In this document: piece after piece, positions 51,161-60,946 of the stretch
Numbering within the stretch: position 1 is the stretch's first letter
Layout of the letters: the number at the start of each line of letters is the position of its first letter
NCBI RefSeq assembly: GCF_046736345.1
Contig: NZ_CP157210.1
Coordinates: 1,674,001 to 1,738,000, forward strand
Reading direction: 5' to 3'
DNA length: 64,000 nucleotides
DNA from: Hyphococcus formosus
Lineage (GTDB): Bacteria; Pseudomonadota; Alphaproteobacteria; Caulobacterales; Parvularculaceae
Position numbers and translations under genes: made by a program
The notes under the pieces: generated by a model
Databases searched by the model: none
Seen by the model: only the letters and a program-made list of their open reading frames with translations
Told to the model about the DNA's origin: nothing

Positions 51161-52444
51161 TTATGCGCTGGCGTCGGCCTCAACCGCGCCTTTGTCCCGC
51201 TCGGCGTAGATATAAAGCGGTTTTGCGTTGCCGTCGACGACTTCAGCGTTGACGACCACTTCGACCACGCCCTCAAGGGTTGGCAGTTCAAACATGGAAT
51301 CGAGCAAAATGCCCTCCATGATCGACCGCAGACCACGCGCACCAGTTTTGCGTTTGATCGCCTTGCGGGCAATTGCAAGGCACGCATCGTCAGTAAAGGT
51401 CAGCTTGACGTCTTCCATCTCGAAGAGGCGCTGATACTGCTTGATGAGCGCATTCTTCGGTGATGTCAGGATCTGTACCAACGCTTTTTCATCGAGATCT
51501 TCGAGGGTCGCGATCACCGGCAGGCGGCCAACAAATTCGGGAATAAGCCCGAATTTCAGCAGATCTTCCGGCTCTACTTCCTGAAGGATTGTTCCGATAC
51601 GGCGATCATCAGGGCTCTTTACCTCAGCCCCAAAGCCGATTGACGAACCCTCTCCACGCTGACCAATCACCTTTTCAAGGCCAGCGAATGCACCGCCGAC
51701 GATGAATAGGATATTAGTCGTATCAACCTGCAAGAACTCCTGCTGCGGATGTTTCCGGCCACCTTGCGGCGGAACCGATGCAACAGTGCCTTCCATGATT
51801 TTCAGCAAAGCCTGCTGCACACCCTCACCCGATACATCGCGGGTAATCGAAGGATTATCAGACTTGCGCGAAATCTTGTCGACTTCGTCGATATAGACGA
51901 TGCCGCGCTGAGCACGCTCAACATTGTAATCCGCAGACTGAAGAAGCTTGAGAATGATATTCTCAACATCCTCACCGACATAACCAGCCTCGGTCAATGT
52001 GGTCGCGTCCGCCATAGTGAACGGTACATCAAGGATTCTTGCCAATGTCTGCGCAAGAAGCGTCTTACCAGAACCGGTCGGGCCAATAAGAAGAATATTC
52101 GACTTCGCCAATTCGACGTCATTATTCTTGGCCGCGTGATTCAGGCGCTTGTAATGATTGTGGACGGCAACCGCGAGAACGCGCTTGGCCTGAGACTGGC
52201 CGATGACGTAATCGTCGAGGACCTTATGAATATGTTGCGGATCCGGAACCCCGTCCGTCGCTTTTACCAATGAGGACTTCGATTCCTCACGGATAATGTC
52301 CATACACAGCTCAACACATTCATCACAGATGAAGACTGTCGGGCCGGCGATCAGTTTCCTGACCTCATGCTGGCTCTTGCCGCAGAATGAACAGTAAAGG
52401 GTATTTTTCCCGTCGCCGCTGCTTTTCCCGCCGATCTTGCTCAC
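51161..52444 (-). CDS. clpX: ClpX ATP-dependent unfoldase
   Basis: A 427-residue AAA+ specificity subunit. The N-terminal zinc site is YCSFCGKS with FICDECVELC (four Cys). Walker A is GPTGSGKTLLAQ, Walker B VYIDEVDKIS; the pore loop region and RKTGARGLRSIMEG sensor 2 are intact. IGF-type ClpP docking loop is present in IGFGAEVKS. It delivers substrates to ClpP. It lies about 200 nt downstream of clpP. Confidence 0.97.
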   Translation of the reverse strand: MSKIGGKSSGDGKNTLYCSFCGKSQHEVRKLIAGPTVFICDECVELCMDIIREESKSSLVKATDGVPDPQHIHKVLDDYVIGQSQAKRVLAVAVHNHYKRLNHAAKNNDVELAKSNILLIGPTGSGKTLLAQTLARILDVPFTMADATTLTEAGYVGEDVENIILKLLQSADYNVERAQRGIVYIDEVDKISRKSDNPSITRDVSGEGVQQALLKIMEGTVASVPPQGGRKHPQQEFLQVDTTNILFIVGGAFAGLEKVIGQRGEGSSIGFGAEVKSPDDRRIGTILQEVEPEDLLKFGLIPEFVGRLPVIATLEDLDEKALVQILTSPKNALIKQYQRLFEMEDVKLTFTDDACLAIARKAIKRKTGARGLRSIMEGILLDSMFELPTLEGVVEVVVNAEVVDGNAKPLYIYAERDKGAVEADASA

Positions 52445-52649
52445 TATAACTGCACTCCTTCGTCAACGCTGCCACTCACCGCGCCATGCCTGTTTATTAT
52501 CGCACCCAATTCCGGTAGCGGCGATGCCGCGCCCCTCAAAGGGTGCATGAAAGGCGCCACGGACCTCCGGGATCAGCGCCATAGGACCATAATCCGGTCG
52601 GGCCAATCAAGAAACCATTTCCTAATTGACCCAATGAATAAGGTGAATC

Positions 52650-53288
52650 TTAGGCGTCGCTTTCCGCCGGAGACCCACGTTCGGCCAAAACTTTATCAAT
52701 CAGCCCGAAGCTGACCGCCTCTTCCGGGTCCATGAAATGGTCTCGGTCGAGCGTTTTCTCAATAGTTTCATAGGATTGACCAGTGTGATCGACATAAATC
52801 TCGTTCAACCGGCGCTTAATCTTAATAATATCCTGCGCGTGACGCTCAATATCAGACGCTTGGCCTTGGAACCCGCCAGATGGCTGGTGAACCATGATCC
52901 GGGAGTTTGGCAGCGAGAAACGCATATCCTTTTCACCGGCTGTCAGCAAAAGCGACCCCATAGAGGCGGCCATACCAACACACATCGTAGAAACGGCCGG
53001 ACGGATATATTTCATCGTGTCATACATCGCGAGACCAGCAGAGACCGAGCCGCCAGGAGAGTTAATATAGAAAGAAATCTCTTTCTTGGGGTTCTCTGCC
53101 TCAAGGAACAAAAGCTGAGCGATAATAAGGGTTGAGACCTGATCGTGGACCGGTCCTGACAGGAAGATAATGCGCTCTTTCAATAGGCGCGAATAAATGT
53201 CGAAAGCGCGCTCACCGCGGCTAGATTGCTCGACAACCATTGGCACGAGCGTGTTCATATAAATATCCAAGGGGTCTTTCATCGACAT
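52650..53288 (-). CDS. clpP: ClpP protease subunit
   Basis: A 212-residue tetradecameric serine protease. The triad is visible: Ser in GMAASMGS, His in MVHQPSGGFQG, Asp in LDRDHFMD. VEQSSRGERAFDIYSRLLK is the conserved N-terminal region. Pairs with ClpX (and ClpA) chaperones. Upstream hairpin at 53526 separates it from tig. Confidence 0.97.
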   Translation of the reverse strand: MSMKDPLDIYMNTLVPMVVEQSSRGERAFDIYSRLLKERIIFLSGPVHDQVSTLIIAQLLFLEAENPKKEISFYINSPGGSVSAGLAMYDTMKYIRPAVSTMCVGMAASMGSLLLTAGEKDMRFSLPNSRIMVHQPSGGFQGQASDIERHAQDIIKIKRRLNEIYVDHTGQSYETIEKTLDRDHFMDPEEAVSFGLIDKVLAERGSPAESDA

Positions 53289-53525
53289 TCTCTTCCTTTA
53301 GCGACCTGTACTTACGTTGGAATATGACCGGCTAGTTAATAATCTTCCCTAACATGGGGACGGAATCTCACTGTACCAGCCCCATTTTTCACAACCCTAA
53401 CGCGTCTGACTTAAGCGAGGGTTATTCTTTTGAAAAGGCAAGCCATGTTTCACATCGGGGCGATTGCTGATTTTCACCAATTCACCCACATCGAATTCCA
53501 CACGACATTGTCTCGAAACGGAAAC

Positions 53526-53546
53526 GGGCCGCTAAAATAGCGGCCC
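53526..53546 (-). terminator. Hairpin between tig and clpP
   Basis: GGGCCGCTA and TAGCGGCCC pair over AAA. The minus-strand downstream sequence has only short T runs, so this may be an intergenic attenuator. Confidence 0.5.
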
Positions 53547-53575
53547 GCCCCCAAAAATTCGTGAAAATCCGTTGC

Positions 53576-54943
53576 TTAGGCAAATGCGCCTTCGCCTTCC
53601 GGCTCTTCCATCAATTTTTCTTTGGTGACGGTTTTATCTGTAATTTCAGCCCGCTCGATAATGTAATCGACCACTTTCTCTTCGAACAATGGTGCCCGGA
53701 TCTGCTGAATGGCCGCTGGGTTTTCCTGATAGAATTTCAAGACTTCCTGCGGAGACACATTCTGACCCTGCATCTGCATCATTTGTGATTCGCGCATCGC
53801 CTGCTGCTGGATCGCCTGCTGCAGTTCGTTCGATGGGACCTGAACTTCTGAACGTTTGCCGATTTCTGCCAAAACCAAGCCAAGACGCACACGGCGTTCG
53901 GCGATTTTGCGATATTCTTCTTTCAGTTCGTCTTCAGATTTGTCTTTGTCTTCCTCATCCCGCTCAGATGATTCGACCTGACGCCAGATCTGCTCGAATT
54001 CAGCGTCGACCATGCCTTTTGGCAGTTCAAAGTCATGCGCTTCGTCAAGTTTATCGAGGAGCGCGCGCTTTAAGTGGCCGCGAGAGAGATTCTTGTAATC
54101 AGCTTCAAGACGCTCTTTCAGGCGCGTCTTGAGGTCTTCTAGGCTTTCAAGTCCGAGCTTGGTCGCCAATTCGTCATTGATCTCAACCGCTTCTGGCGCT
54201 TTGACTTCATTGACCGTCACCTCAAAGACTGCGTCTTTTCCGGCAAGGTCTTTGGAACCGTAATCTTCCGGGAAAATCACTTTAACTTCAGTTTCATCGC
54301 CGGTTTTGACGCCGACCAACTGCTCTTCGAAGCCCGGAATAAAGGTGTTTGAACCAAGTACGAGTTCAATGCCCTCGCCCTTTCCGCCAGCGAATTCCTC
54401 GCCGTCAACGCGACCAACGAAGTCGATGACGAGCATGTCTTTGTCTTTCGCCTTGGCAGTCTTGCCGCGTGCTTTGTAGCTCTGCTGCTGCTCAGCAATA
54501 TTGGTGAGCGCCTCTTCGACATCCGCCTCAGGCACATCACAGACCGGACGAGTCAACTTGAGCGTAGAGACATCCATCGGTTCGAAGGTCGGCAAAATTT
54601 CTGCGTGGATATCGAATTCGAGATCCGCCTTACCTTCAATGACGTCTTCAATCTTATTCGCAAAATGCGGATGCGGAGATGTCGCTGGCTGTAGGTCGCG
54701 CTCAGTAAAGGCTTTCATAGAGGTCTCATTGACGACCTCTTGGATGATCTCGCTCATCATGCCTTTGCCATACATCTTCTTCAGGAAGGAGACCGGCGCT
54801 TTACCTTTACGGAAGCCCTTGAGATTGACCTGTCCTTTGACCTCGTTCAGCTTCGCCACCAACTTTTCGTCTAGTTCAGCGGCAGAGACTTTCACCAGAA
54901 ACCGGCGATCGAGACCTTCGGCGCTTTTTTCAATGACTTCCAT
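53576..54943 (-). CDS. tig: Trigger factor
   Basis: A 455-residue ribosome-bound chaperone and prolyl isomerase. The ribosome-docking loop GFRKGKAP is near residues 44-51. The FKBP-like domain is at about 155-240 (DFVGRVDGEEFAGGKGEGIELVLGSNTFIPGF split over this region), then the helical C-terminal domain. The usual neighbours clpP, clpX and lon follow in order. Confidence 0.95.
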   Translation of the reverse strand: MEVIEKSAEGLDRRFLVKVSAAELDEKLVAKLNEVKGQVNLKGFRKGKAPVSFLKKMYGKGMMSEIIQEVVNETSMKAFTERDLQPATSPHPHFANKIEDVIEGKADLEFDIHAEILPTFEPMDVSTLKLTRPVCDVPEADVEEALTNIAEQQQSYKARGKTAKAKDKDMLVIDFVGRVDGEEFAGGKGEGIELVLGSNTFIPGFEEQLVGVKTGDETEVKVIFPEDYGSKDLAGKDAVFEVTVNEVKAPEAVEINDELATKLGLESLEDLKTRLKERLEADYKNLSRGHLKRALLDKLDEAHDFELPKGMVDAEFEQIWRQVESSERDEEDKDKSEDELKEEYRKIAERRVRLGLVLAEIGKRSEVQVPSNELQQAIQQQAMRESQMMQMQGQNVSPQEVLKFYQENPAAIQQIRAPLFEEKVVDYIIERAEITDKTVTKEKLMEEPEGEGAFA

Positions 54944-55046
54944 TTGTGCTCTCGTATTTCCTCAGGCCGGAAGGCCAAATTTAATTCTCTTTGTCGGGTG
55001 TCTGCCTTCGCAAAATTTTGACCGAGCCAAAATCAGCGAGACCTAT

Positions 55047-55131
55047 TGGTGCGGATGAGAGGACTTGAACCTCCACGCCTCTCGGCGCCAGAACCTAAAT
55101 CTGGTGCGTCTACCAATTTCGCCACATCCGC
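55047..55131 (-). tRNA. tRNA-Leu (anticodon UAG)
   Basis: 85 nt with encoded CCA and long variable arm. Acceptor GCGGATG/CATCCGC, anticodon stem CCAGA/TCTGG with loop TTTAGGT (anticodon TAG, reading CUA). Lies upstream of tig. Confidence 0.97.
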
Positions 55132-55353
55132 ATTGCCAACAGGGGCAAACGTAAAACGGGCCGCGGCGTTCGCAGCGACCCCTTACTTAAGCCCGCGCTT
55201 CTATAACAGACAAAACCGCCCTGTCGAGCGGTTTAGCGCCTTTTCTCGACGGAGATTGTGACAAATCCATTGCACACCCCCTGTAAGGCGGGTTTTAAAC
55301 GCATAATTCGCCGTATGGACCGCCCCAAAGACCTATAAATTGCCTCGCCAAAT

Positions 55354-56892
55354 TCAAGTTTTCTGGGCGGAAGCCGAGGATTGTTCCGGCTGATCTTTAT
55401 GGAACAGCATACGTAATACCTGAGGCACCGCCTCGGGCAAATCCTCTGCGATGAGGCCATCTCCTGCGGCTTGGCCTGCCGCGCCATGGAACCAAACCCC
55501 AGCGGCAGCGGCGAGAAACCCGTCCATTCCTTGTGCGCGGAAGCCAGCGATAAAGCCGGCAAGAACATCACCGGAGCCGGCCGTTGCGAGTGTCGGCGGT
55601 GCATTCGTATTGATAAGCGCACGCCCATCCGGGGCCGCGATCACGGTATCAGCCCCTTTGTAGACGACCACCGCATTGGCTTCTTTTGCCGCTGATCGCG
55701 CCGCTTCGAGCTTGCCCTTCTGCTTTGCCGCTTCCGGGAACAACCGTGTGAACTCCCCGCCATGGGGCGTTAGAACGTCGTTACTGCGCAATGAAGAGAA
55801 AAGCGTTTGTGGCTCTTTTTCGAAACTCGTGAGCGCATCGGCATCCAGCACCGCCGCTGCATTAGATTTCAGCATGGCCAATACATTTGCGCGGGTACCC
55901 TCGCCGACACCGGCAGCGGGGCCAATTACAGCCGCCATAGGGATTTTATCAGCCGGTCGAAGCGCCGCTGCGATCGCCTCCGAATCATCGGCGACTTGAA
56001 GCATGATAGCGGTCAGATGTGCGGCATGAACCGGCGCAGCAGTTTGGGGGGAAAGCATTGTTACCGCTCCGGCCCCAATGCGAAGCGCCCCACGCGCCGC
56101 AAGTCGTGCTGCCCCCGTATTCAAGGGACCACCCGACACAACCATTACCGAACCACGACTATATTTGTGACCACCCCAATGCGGCATCGGCAGGTGTCGG
56201 CCCCACACACCCGGCTGATTAGAATAGGTCTGTGCGCCCGTCTCGGCGGTGATTTTTTCTGATATGCCGATATCGACGATATCAACACCGCCACAGAGGA
56301 CCCGACCCGGAAACAAAAAATGTGCCGGTTTCTGGGCATGGAAGGTTACGGTTCGCATAGCATGCACCGCAGCGCCTGGCCCGGTGCCTAATACGCCACC
56401 CGTATCTGTTTCCACGCCCGACGGGAGGTCGATTGCCAATACAGGTGCAGGATGGGCATTCATCGCGGCAATGGCCTCATTGGCCTTGCCTTCGACTGGC
56501 CGCGACAGGCCGGTTCCGATTATCGCATCGATAATCAGGCCACATTCCCCAAGCGTGTCGCCATCAAACGATACAACTTCGCCATCGAAATGATCGGCCA
56601 TCAGTTTCGCGTCGCCCGAGAGTGAATCGCGTGGGCCAATTAGCGCAACCCGGACCGGCCAGCCCGCAGCCTTCATTATGCGGGCCGCGACAAAACCATC
56701 GCCGCCATTATTACCGGGGCCACACACAACAACCGTGGGGCGCGGGGTCCAAAATCGCATTGCGTGCTCCGCAACGCCATTTCCGGCCTTTTCCATTAGC
56801 GCTGCAGAGGCTATTCCTCCGTCAATTGCAGATTTTTCCGCCGCACGCATCTCATTTGCTGTTAGGATAATAAATGGGTTCACGCTTGACAC
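55354..56892 (-). CDS. nnr: Bifunctional NAD(P)H-hydrate epimerase/dehydratase
   Basis: A 512-residue fusion. The N-terminal YjeF-N epimerase (about 1-215) has VVVCGPGNNGGDGFVAARI and IIDAIIGTGL. The C-terminal ADP-dependent dehydratase (about 225-490) has GGHKYSRGSVMVVSG, VLTPHGGEFTRLF and ATAGSGDVLAGFIAG. It repairs hydrated NAD(P)H. Full-length and colinear with the family. Divergent from the P-II gene, 75 nt away. Confidence 0.94.
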   Translation of the reverse strand: MSSVNPFIILTANEMRAAEKSAIDGGIASAALMEKAGNGVAEHAMRFWTPRPTVVVCGPGNNGGDGFVAARIMKAAGWPVRVALIGPRDSLSGDAKLMADHFDGEVVSFDGDTLGECGLIIDAIIGTGLSRPVEGKANEAIAAMNAHPAPVLAIDLPSGVETDTGGVLGTGPGAAVHAMRTVTFHAQKPAHFLFPGRVLCGGVDIVDIGISEKITAETGAQTYSNQPGVWGRHLPMPHWGGHKYSRGSVMVVSGGPLNTGAARLAARGALRIGAGAVTMLSPQTAAPVHAAHLTAIMLQVADDSEAIAAALRPADKIPMAAVIGPAAGVGEGTRANVLAMLKSNAAAVLDADALTSFEKEPQTLFSSLRSNDVLTPHGGEFTRLFPEAAKQKGKLEAARSAAKEANAVVVYKGADTVIAAPDGRALINTNAPPTLATAGSGDVLAGFIAGFRAQGMDGFLAAAAGVWFHGAAGQAAGDGLIAEDLPEAVPQVLRMLFHKDQPEQSSASAQKT

Positions 56893-56967
56893 CTCCTGAG
56901 ACCCACTCTCTTTTTGGCCCGACTTTGTACACTGGGCCCAGTTCTAAACGAAACAAGGCATGAAGCC

Positions 56968-57306
56968 ATGAAGAAAATTGAAGCTATTATAAAACCTTTC
57001 AAACTCGACGACGTTAAGGAAGCGCTACAGGAGGTTGGCCTCCAAGGCATGACCGTGACCGATGTACGGGGTTTTGGCCGTCAAAAGGGGCACACTGAAC
57101 TTTACCGCGGCGCAGAATACGTTGTCGATTTCCTCCCCAAAGTGAAACTTGAACTCGTGGTGAGCGACAATCTAGTTTCAACCGCTGTCGACGCCATCAA
57201 AAACGCCGCCCATTCTGGCCGGATTGGAGATGGCAAGATCTTCATTTCCAATGTCGAAGACGCAGTCCGGATCCGCACCGGGGAAACGGGTCGCGACGCG
57301 ATCTGA
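56968..57306 (+). CDS. glnB: Nitrogen regulatory protein P-II
   Basis: A 112-residue GlnB/GlnK-family signal protein from MKKIEAIIKPFKLDDV. The T-loop has RQKGHTELYRGAEYVVDFLPK with Tyr51 (uridylylation site). The C-terminal RIRTGETGRDAI is conserved. It integrates 2-oxoglutarate, ATP/ADP and glutamine status. Unlike most alphaproteobacteria the next gene is not glnA or amtB but a 2OG-Fe(II) oxygenase, overlapping by one base. Confidence 0.93.
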   Translation: MKKIEAIIKPFKLDDVKEALQEVGLQGMTVTDVRGFGRQKGHTELYRGAEYVVDFLPKVKLELVVSDNLVSTAVDAIKNAAHSGRIGDGKIFISNVEDAVRIRTGETGRDAI

Positions 57307-57995
57307 TGGAATTAACTGGATCACCTACCAAAAACGATGAAGACCGGATATTCGCGAGCGTAAAAACCTCACTCGCGAATGCCGAGCGCTTTAACGCGCC
57401 CTACACTCATTGGTATTTGACCGGCCTTTTCCCTGATGACATCGCTGCTGCCTATCGCAACCTTGCCTTCCCCGTTTCTGCTGTTGGCGATCTTTCGGGC
57501 AAACGCGAATATCACAATGACACCCGGCACTATTTCGATACGGACAATATCGCGAAATACCCATGTATTGCCGCAGCCGCGAATGCGTTTCAGGCTCCGC
57601 GGATGATTTCCGTTGTCGAAGAGTTCTTCGATATTGATCTCGAAGATACGTTTCTGCGAATCGAATATGCGCAAGACACAACAGGCTTCTGGCTCGAACC
57701 ACATACGGATCTGGGCGTTAAAAGACTAACCTTGCTAATCTATATCTCTGATGAACCTGCACACGACACCTTGGGAACCGACATCTTCAATGCGGATAAA
57801 TCCTGGGCGAAGCGTTCCCCATTTGCACCAAATTCCGCCATGGCATTTGTGCCCAGTGATCATACGTTTCACGGCTTCAAACAACGCGAAATAAACGGTG
57901 TCAGGAAATCGCTAATCCTGAATTACGTGACAACTGATTGGCGCGATCGAGATCAACTGTGCTTCCCCGAAAGAACCGTTTCGCGTTCCCGCTAA
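57306..57995 (+). CDS. 2-oxoglutarate-Fe(II) oxygenase superfamily protein
   Basis: A 229-residue protein with a double-stranded beta-helix iron site: EPHTDLG (His, Asp), HTFHGF (distal His) and RKSLILNY (Arg for 2-oxoglutarate). It resembles small bacterial dioxygenases of unknown substrate. Translation is coupled to glnB by a TGATG overlap, so P-II and this enzyme share expression. Substrate (protein, nucleic acid or small molecule) cannot be read. Confidence 0.75.
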   Translation: MELTGSPTKNDEDRIFASVKTSLANAERFNAPYTHWYLTGLFPDDIAAAYRNLAFPVSAVGDLSGKREYHNDTRHYFDTDNIAKYPCIAAAANAFQAPRMISVVEEFFDIDLEDTFLRIEYAQDTTGFWLEPHTDLGVKRLTLLIYISDEPAHDTLGTDIFNADKSWAKRSPFAPNSAMAFVPSDHTFHGFKQREINGVRKSLILNYVTTDWRDRDQLCFPERTVSRSR

Positions 57996-58687
57996 AGTAA
58001 TTTCGCTTCGAGCGGCTCAATTAATTCCGGCCCGTCATTCCTTGGAGAGTTCACGGCAGTCGACACCGCAAAGCCAGACCATGTTCCCTTGTTCGCGGCA
58101 CGAAGCAGAGGGTTCAGCTCCTTCAGGTCGCGCTCGTCGGCTTCGAGCCATAGCGCATAATGCTCGCGATCAATCACAACCGGTTCCCGGCCATGGATTG
58201 ATTTGAGATCTGGCCCGGAGGCAACAGTCAAAATCGCTAGCGTATCTATCTCCCCGCCATCGGGATCTTGGGCGGTCTCCCAAATCCCCGCCAGGCCGAA
58301 CACAGCTCCTTCGTTTCGTTGGAAAATATATGGCTGTTTTGGGCCGTCCTTCTGCTTCTTCCATTCGTAAAAACCATCCGCTGGCACCAGACATCGCCGC
58401 CGTTTAAACGCGGATCGAAAGCTGGCCTTTTCCAGAACCGTTTCACTGCGCGCATTGATCAATGGCTTGCGGGCGAGATTGTCCAGAAACTCACCTTTTG
58501 CCCAGCTCGGTATGAACCCCCAACGCATCAACCCATATTGGCGTGCATTGCGTTCATTCTGATAGACCACAGAAACTGGCTGCGTCGGACAGATGTTGAA
58601 CCGTGGCGGAAAATTATCGCGCACATCGACATCAAACTCTGCCCCAACTTCAGCCGGTGGAGATTTAAGGGTATAGCGACCACACAT
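57992..58687 (-). CDS. SRAP (SOS response-associated peptidase/HMCES-YedK) protein
   Basis: A 231-residue protein from MCGRYTLKSP at 58687. Cys2 is the residue that cross-links to abasic DNA; NARSETV, ADGFYEW (Glu) and SIHGREP (His) complete the site. A longer open frame to 58867 is shadow of the divergent Nudix gene. It protects or removes abasic sites in single-stranded DNA. It starts 22 nt from the divergent Nudix start, so promoters must overlap. Confidence 0.92.
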   Translation of the reverse strand: MCGRYTLKSPPAEVGAEFDVDVRDNFPPRFNICPTQPVSVVYQNERNARQYGLMRWGFIPSWAKGEFLDNLARKPLINARSETVLEKASFRSAFKRRRCLVPADGFYEWKKQKDGPKQPYIFQRNEGAVFGLAGIWETAQDPDGGEIDTLAILTVASGPDLKSIHGREPVVIDREHYALWLEADERDLKELNPLLRAANKGTWSGFAVSTAVNSPRNDGPELIEPLEAKLL

Positions 58688-58709
58688 AGTCATAGGGTAG
58701 CAGCGAAAG

Positions 58710-59147
58710 ATGAACGCAAGCGAGAACATTTTTATCGGCGTCGGCGCGGTAGTTTTCCGGGGCGATGACGTTTTGCTGATCAAACGCGGGAAAGCACCAT
58801 TTCTTGGACATTGGTCGATCCCCGGCGGGCGGCTTGAATATGGTGAGCGCTTGATCGACGCCATCACCCGCGAAATTCACGAAGAAACGGCAACAACAGT
58901 CAGAATTCTCGGCTTGCTCGATGCCTTTGAGGCACTGCCACGAACCCCGCAGCAATTCGACCGCCACACCATCATGATCGACTATGTCGCGGAATGGGTG
59001 TCTGGCGAACCCGTGGCCGGTGATGACGCAACTGAAGCTGAATTTGTTTCAATCGACGAAGCGATGACACGCCTTTCGTGGGACCAGACCCGGCTGGCGC
59101 TGAGCCGAGCAATCGAATTACGGCCGTCGTTCGCTAAAGCGCCATAA
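58710..59147 (+). CDS. Nudix hydrolase (ADP-ribose pyrophosphatase-like)
   Basis: A 145-residue protein with a full Nudix box, GGRLEYGERLIDAITREIHE continuing EET. It hydrolyses a nucleoside diphosphate linked to another group. Substrate not determinable; the small size and VGAVVFRGDDVLLIKRGKAP opening match the ADP-ribose / MutT-like group. Confidence 0.9.
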   Translation: MNASENIFIGVGAVVFRGDDVLLIKRGKAPFLGHWSIPGGRLEYGERLIDAITREIHEETATTVRILGLLDAFEALPRTPQQFDRHTIMIDYVAEWVSGEPVAGDDATEAEFVSIDEAMTRLSWDQTRLALSRAIELRPSFAKAP

Positions 59148-59180
59148 TGACGCTATAATTGCGTATAGAAGGTTAGAATC

Positions 59181-59600
59181 ATGAAACGCAATTTGATCAT
59201 TATCGGCCTGATATGCCTGCTTGCACCGCTCGCACACGCGCAGGGGCTAGAGCAATATCAAAACCGCCAGAGCGACCTGACCAACCTTGCGGGTATTTTC
59301 GGAGAACTGCACCATTTACGCCGAACCTGCGAGCCCCGATTTGAGGCTGATGTCTGGCGGGACCGAATGAAAAAGCTGCTCGATCTGGAAGAGCCACAAG
59401 CCACGGATCGAGAAAAAATGATCGCAGCGTTCAATAATGGGTATCGTGATGCCCAACGGCGCTATCGCGGTTGCGATCGGCGCGCTCGTGACTATGCGGC
59501 AAGCCGTGCAAGTGACGGTGATATTATCGTCAGGCGGCTGACCGCGCAGTTAAGACAAGATGAAGGGCCCGAACTGGTTGTCGGACCCCGTCCCTATTAA
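59181..59600 (+). CDS. TIGR02301-family periplasmic protein
   Basis: A 139-residue protein with a signal peptide (about 1-20, ending AHAQG). LTNLAGIFGELHHLRRTCEP, WRDRMKKLLDLE and AFNNGYRDAQRRYRGC match the alphaproteobacterial TIGR02301 family. Two Cys may bridge. Function unknown. Its end overlaps the convergent dihydroorotase gene by 4 nt. Confidence 0.85.
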   Translation: MKRNLIIIGLICLLAPLAHAQGLEQYQNRQSDLTNLAGIFGELHHLRRTCEPRFEADVWRDRMKKLLDLEEPQATDREKMIAAFNNGYRDAQRRYRGCDRRARDYAASRASDGDIIVRRLTAQLRQDEGPELVVGPRPY

Positions 59601-60946
59601 CGGCCAAGCGTTTCTTGAAAGCGAACGGGCTTACCGGCCGCATCGCCAATTATTTCATCGCCCCACATGACCTTCCGCCCACGGATGATGGTACCAACTG
59701 GCCAGCCGGTTACGTTCATGCCGTCAAAAGGCGTCCACCCAGATTTGGTCGCTGACCATTCATTCGTAATGGTGCGTTTTTCTTTTAGATCAACAATGGT
59801 GAAGTCGGCATCATACCCCATTGCCAATCGGCCTTTACCCGCAATACCGAATACACGGTTTGCGCCGTGACAGGCCAGATCGACGAAACGCGCGAGCGAC
59901 AACCGCCCTTCCGCCACATGGTTAAGCATGAGCGGTACATAGGTCTGGACACCGGGCATTCCCGAAGGTGATTGCGGATATGGCTTTGACTTCTCTTCAA
60001 CCGTATGCGGCGCATGATCAGAGCCAATGACGTCAAATACGCCCTGCCGCAATCCATTCCAAAGGCCCTCGCGATGACGAGAGTCTCGAATTGGCGGATT
60101 CATCTGCGCAAAGGCTTTCAGGCGCTCATAACAATCTGGCGCTTCTAGCGTTAAATGCTGGGGCGTGACCTCACATGTCGCCACATCTTTGGCGGCCGCT
60201 AGCATCGGAATCTCGTCCGCCGTCGAAATATGCAAGACGTGAATCCGCCGACCCGTTTCACGGGCTAGCTTCAACAACCGCTCCGTACACCGAACAGCGG
60301 CTTCAGCGCTGCGTGCTTCCGGGTGGGACGTCCAGTCCCCTTCCCTCGCCTTTGCCTTGCCTTCACGTAGCAAATATTCGTCTTCTGAATGGATCGCCAC
60401 GCGGCGTTGCCCATGCGCCAGTACTGCGCGGACGCCCTCATCATCTTCAACCAAAAGATCACCGGTTGATGCGCCCATAAATATTTTAACGCCGCATACA
60501 CCGGGCAACATCTCAAGTTCAGCTAGTTCGACCGGGTTGCCATGAGTTGCGCCAACATAAAATGCATGGTCACAGAACATGCCGCCATGATCGACCTTAC
60601 CGGCCGCGCGATTGAGCTTGTCTTCGATGGCTTCCTGAGTAACGGTCAGCGGCGAGGTATTCGGCATTTCAAACACTGCCGTGACACCGCCCAAAACTGC
60701 GGCCCGACTACCTGATTCCAGATCTTCCTTATGGGTTGGTCCCGGTTCCCGAAAATGAACCTGAGTATCAATCACCCCGGGCAGGACATGAAGGCCGGAA
60801 CAATCGATGATTTCCGCTGCATCTGCGTTGCCGGAGATTCCGATCTCGGCAATTTTCCCGTCGCGAACCCCAATATCCCTCAGGCCCTCGCCATCATGGT
60901 TGACGACGGTGCCGTTCTTCAAAATCAGATCAAATGTGTTTGTCAT
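59597..60946 (-). CDS. pyrC: Dihydroorotase
   Basis: A 449-residue cyclic amidohydrolase of class I type. DTQVHFREPG (His-X-His zinc pair), GVKIFMGAS (carboxylated Lys), HVLHIS and DVIGSDHAPHT (His, Asp) give the binuclear site. It converts N-carbamoyl-aspartate to dihydroorotate in pyrimidine synthesis. No pyrB lies next to it. The class is also close to hydantoinases, but the GSDHAPHT motif favours dihydroorotase. Confidence 0.88.
   Translation of the reverse strand: MTNTFDLILKNGTVVNHDGEGLRDIGVRDGKIAEIGISGNADAAEIIDCSGLHVLPGVIDTQVHFREPGPTHKEDLESGSRAAVLGGVTAVFEMPNTSPLTVTQEAIEDKLNRAAGKVDHGGMFCDHAFYVGATHGNPVELAELEMLPGVCGVKIFMGASTGDLLVEDDEGVRAVLAHGQRRVAIHSEDEYLLREGKAKAREGDWTSHPEARSAEAAVRCTERLLKLARETGRRIHVLHISTADEIPMLAAAKDVATCEVTPQHLTLEAPDCYERLKAFAQMNPPIRDSRHREGLWNGLRQGVFDVIGSDHAPHTVEEKSKPYPQSPSGMPGVQTYVPLMLNHVAEGRLSLARFVDLACHGANRVFGIAGKGRLAMGYDADFTIVDLKEKRTITNEWSATKSGWTPFDGMNVTGWPVGTIIRGRKVMWGDEIIGDAAGKPVRFQETLGR

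Noticed and set aside
58688..58867. Longer start for the SRAP gene
   Set aside because: The SRAP mechanism needs Cys at position 2 after Met removal, which fixes the start at 58687; the extension is the reverse of the Nudix gene.
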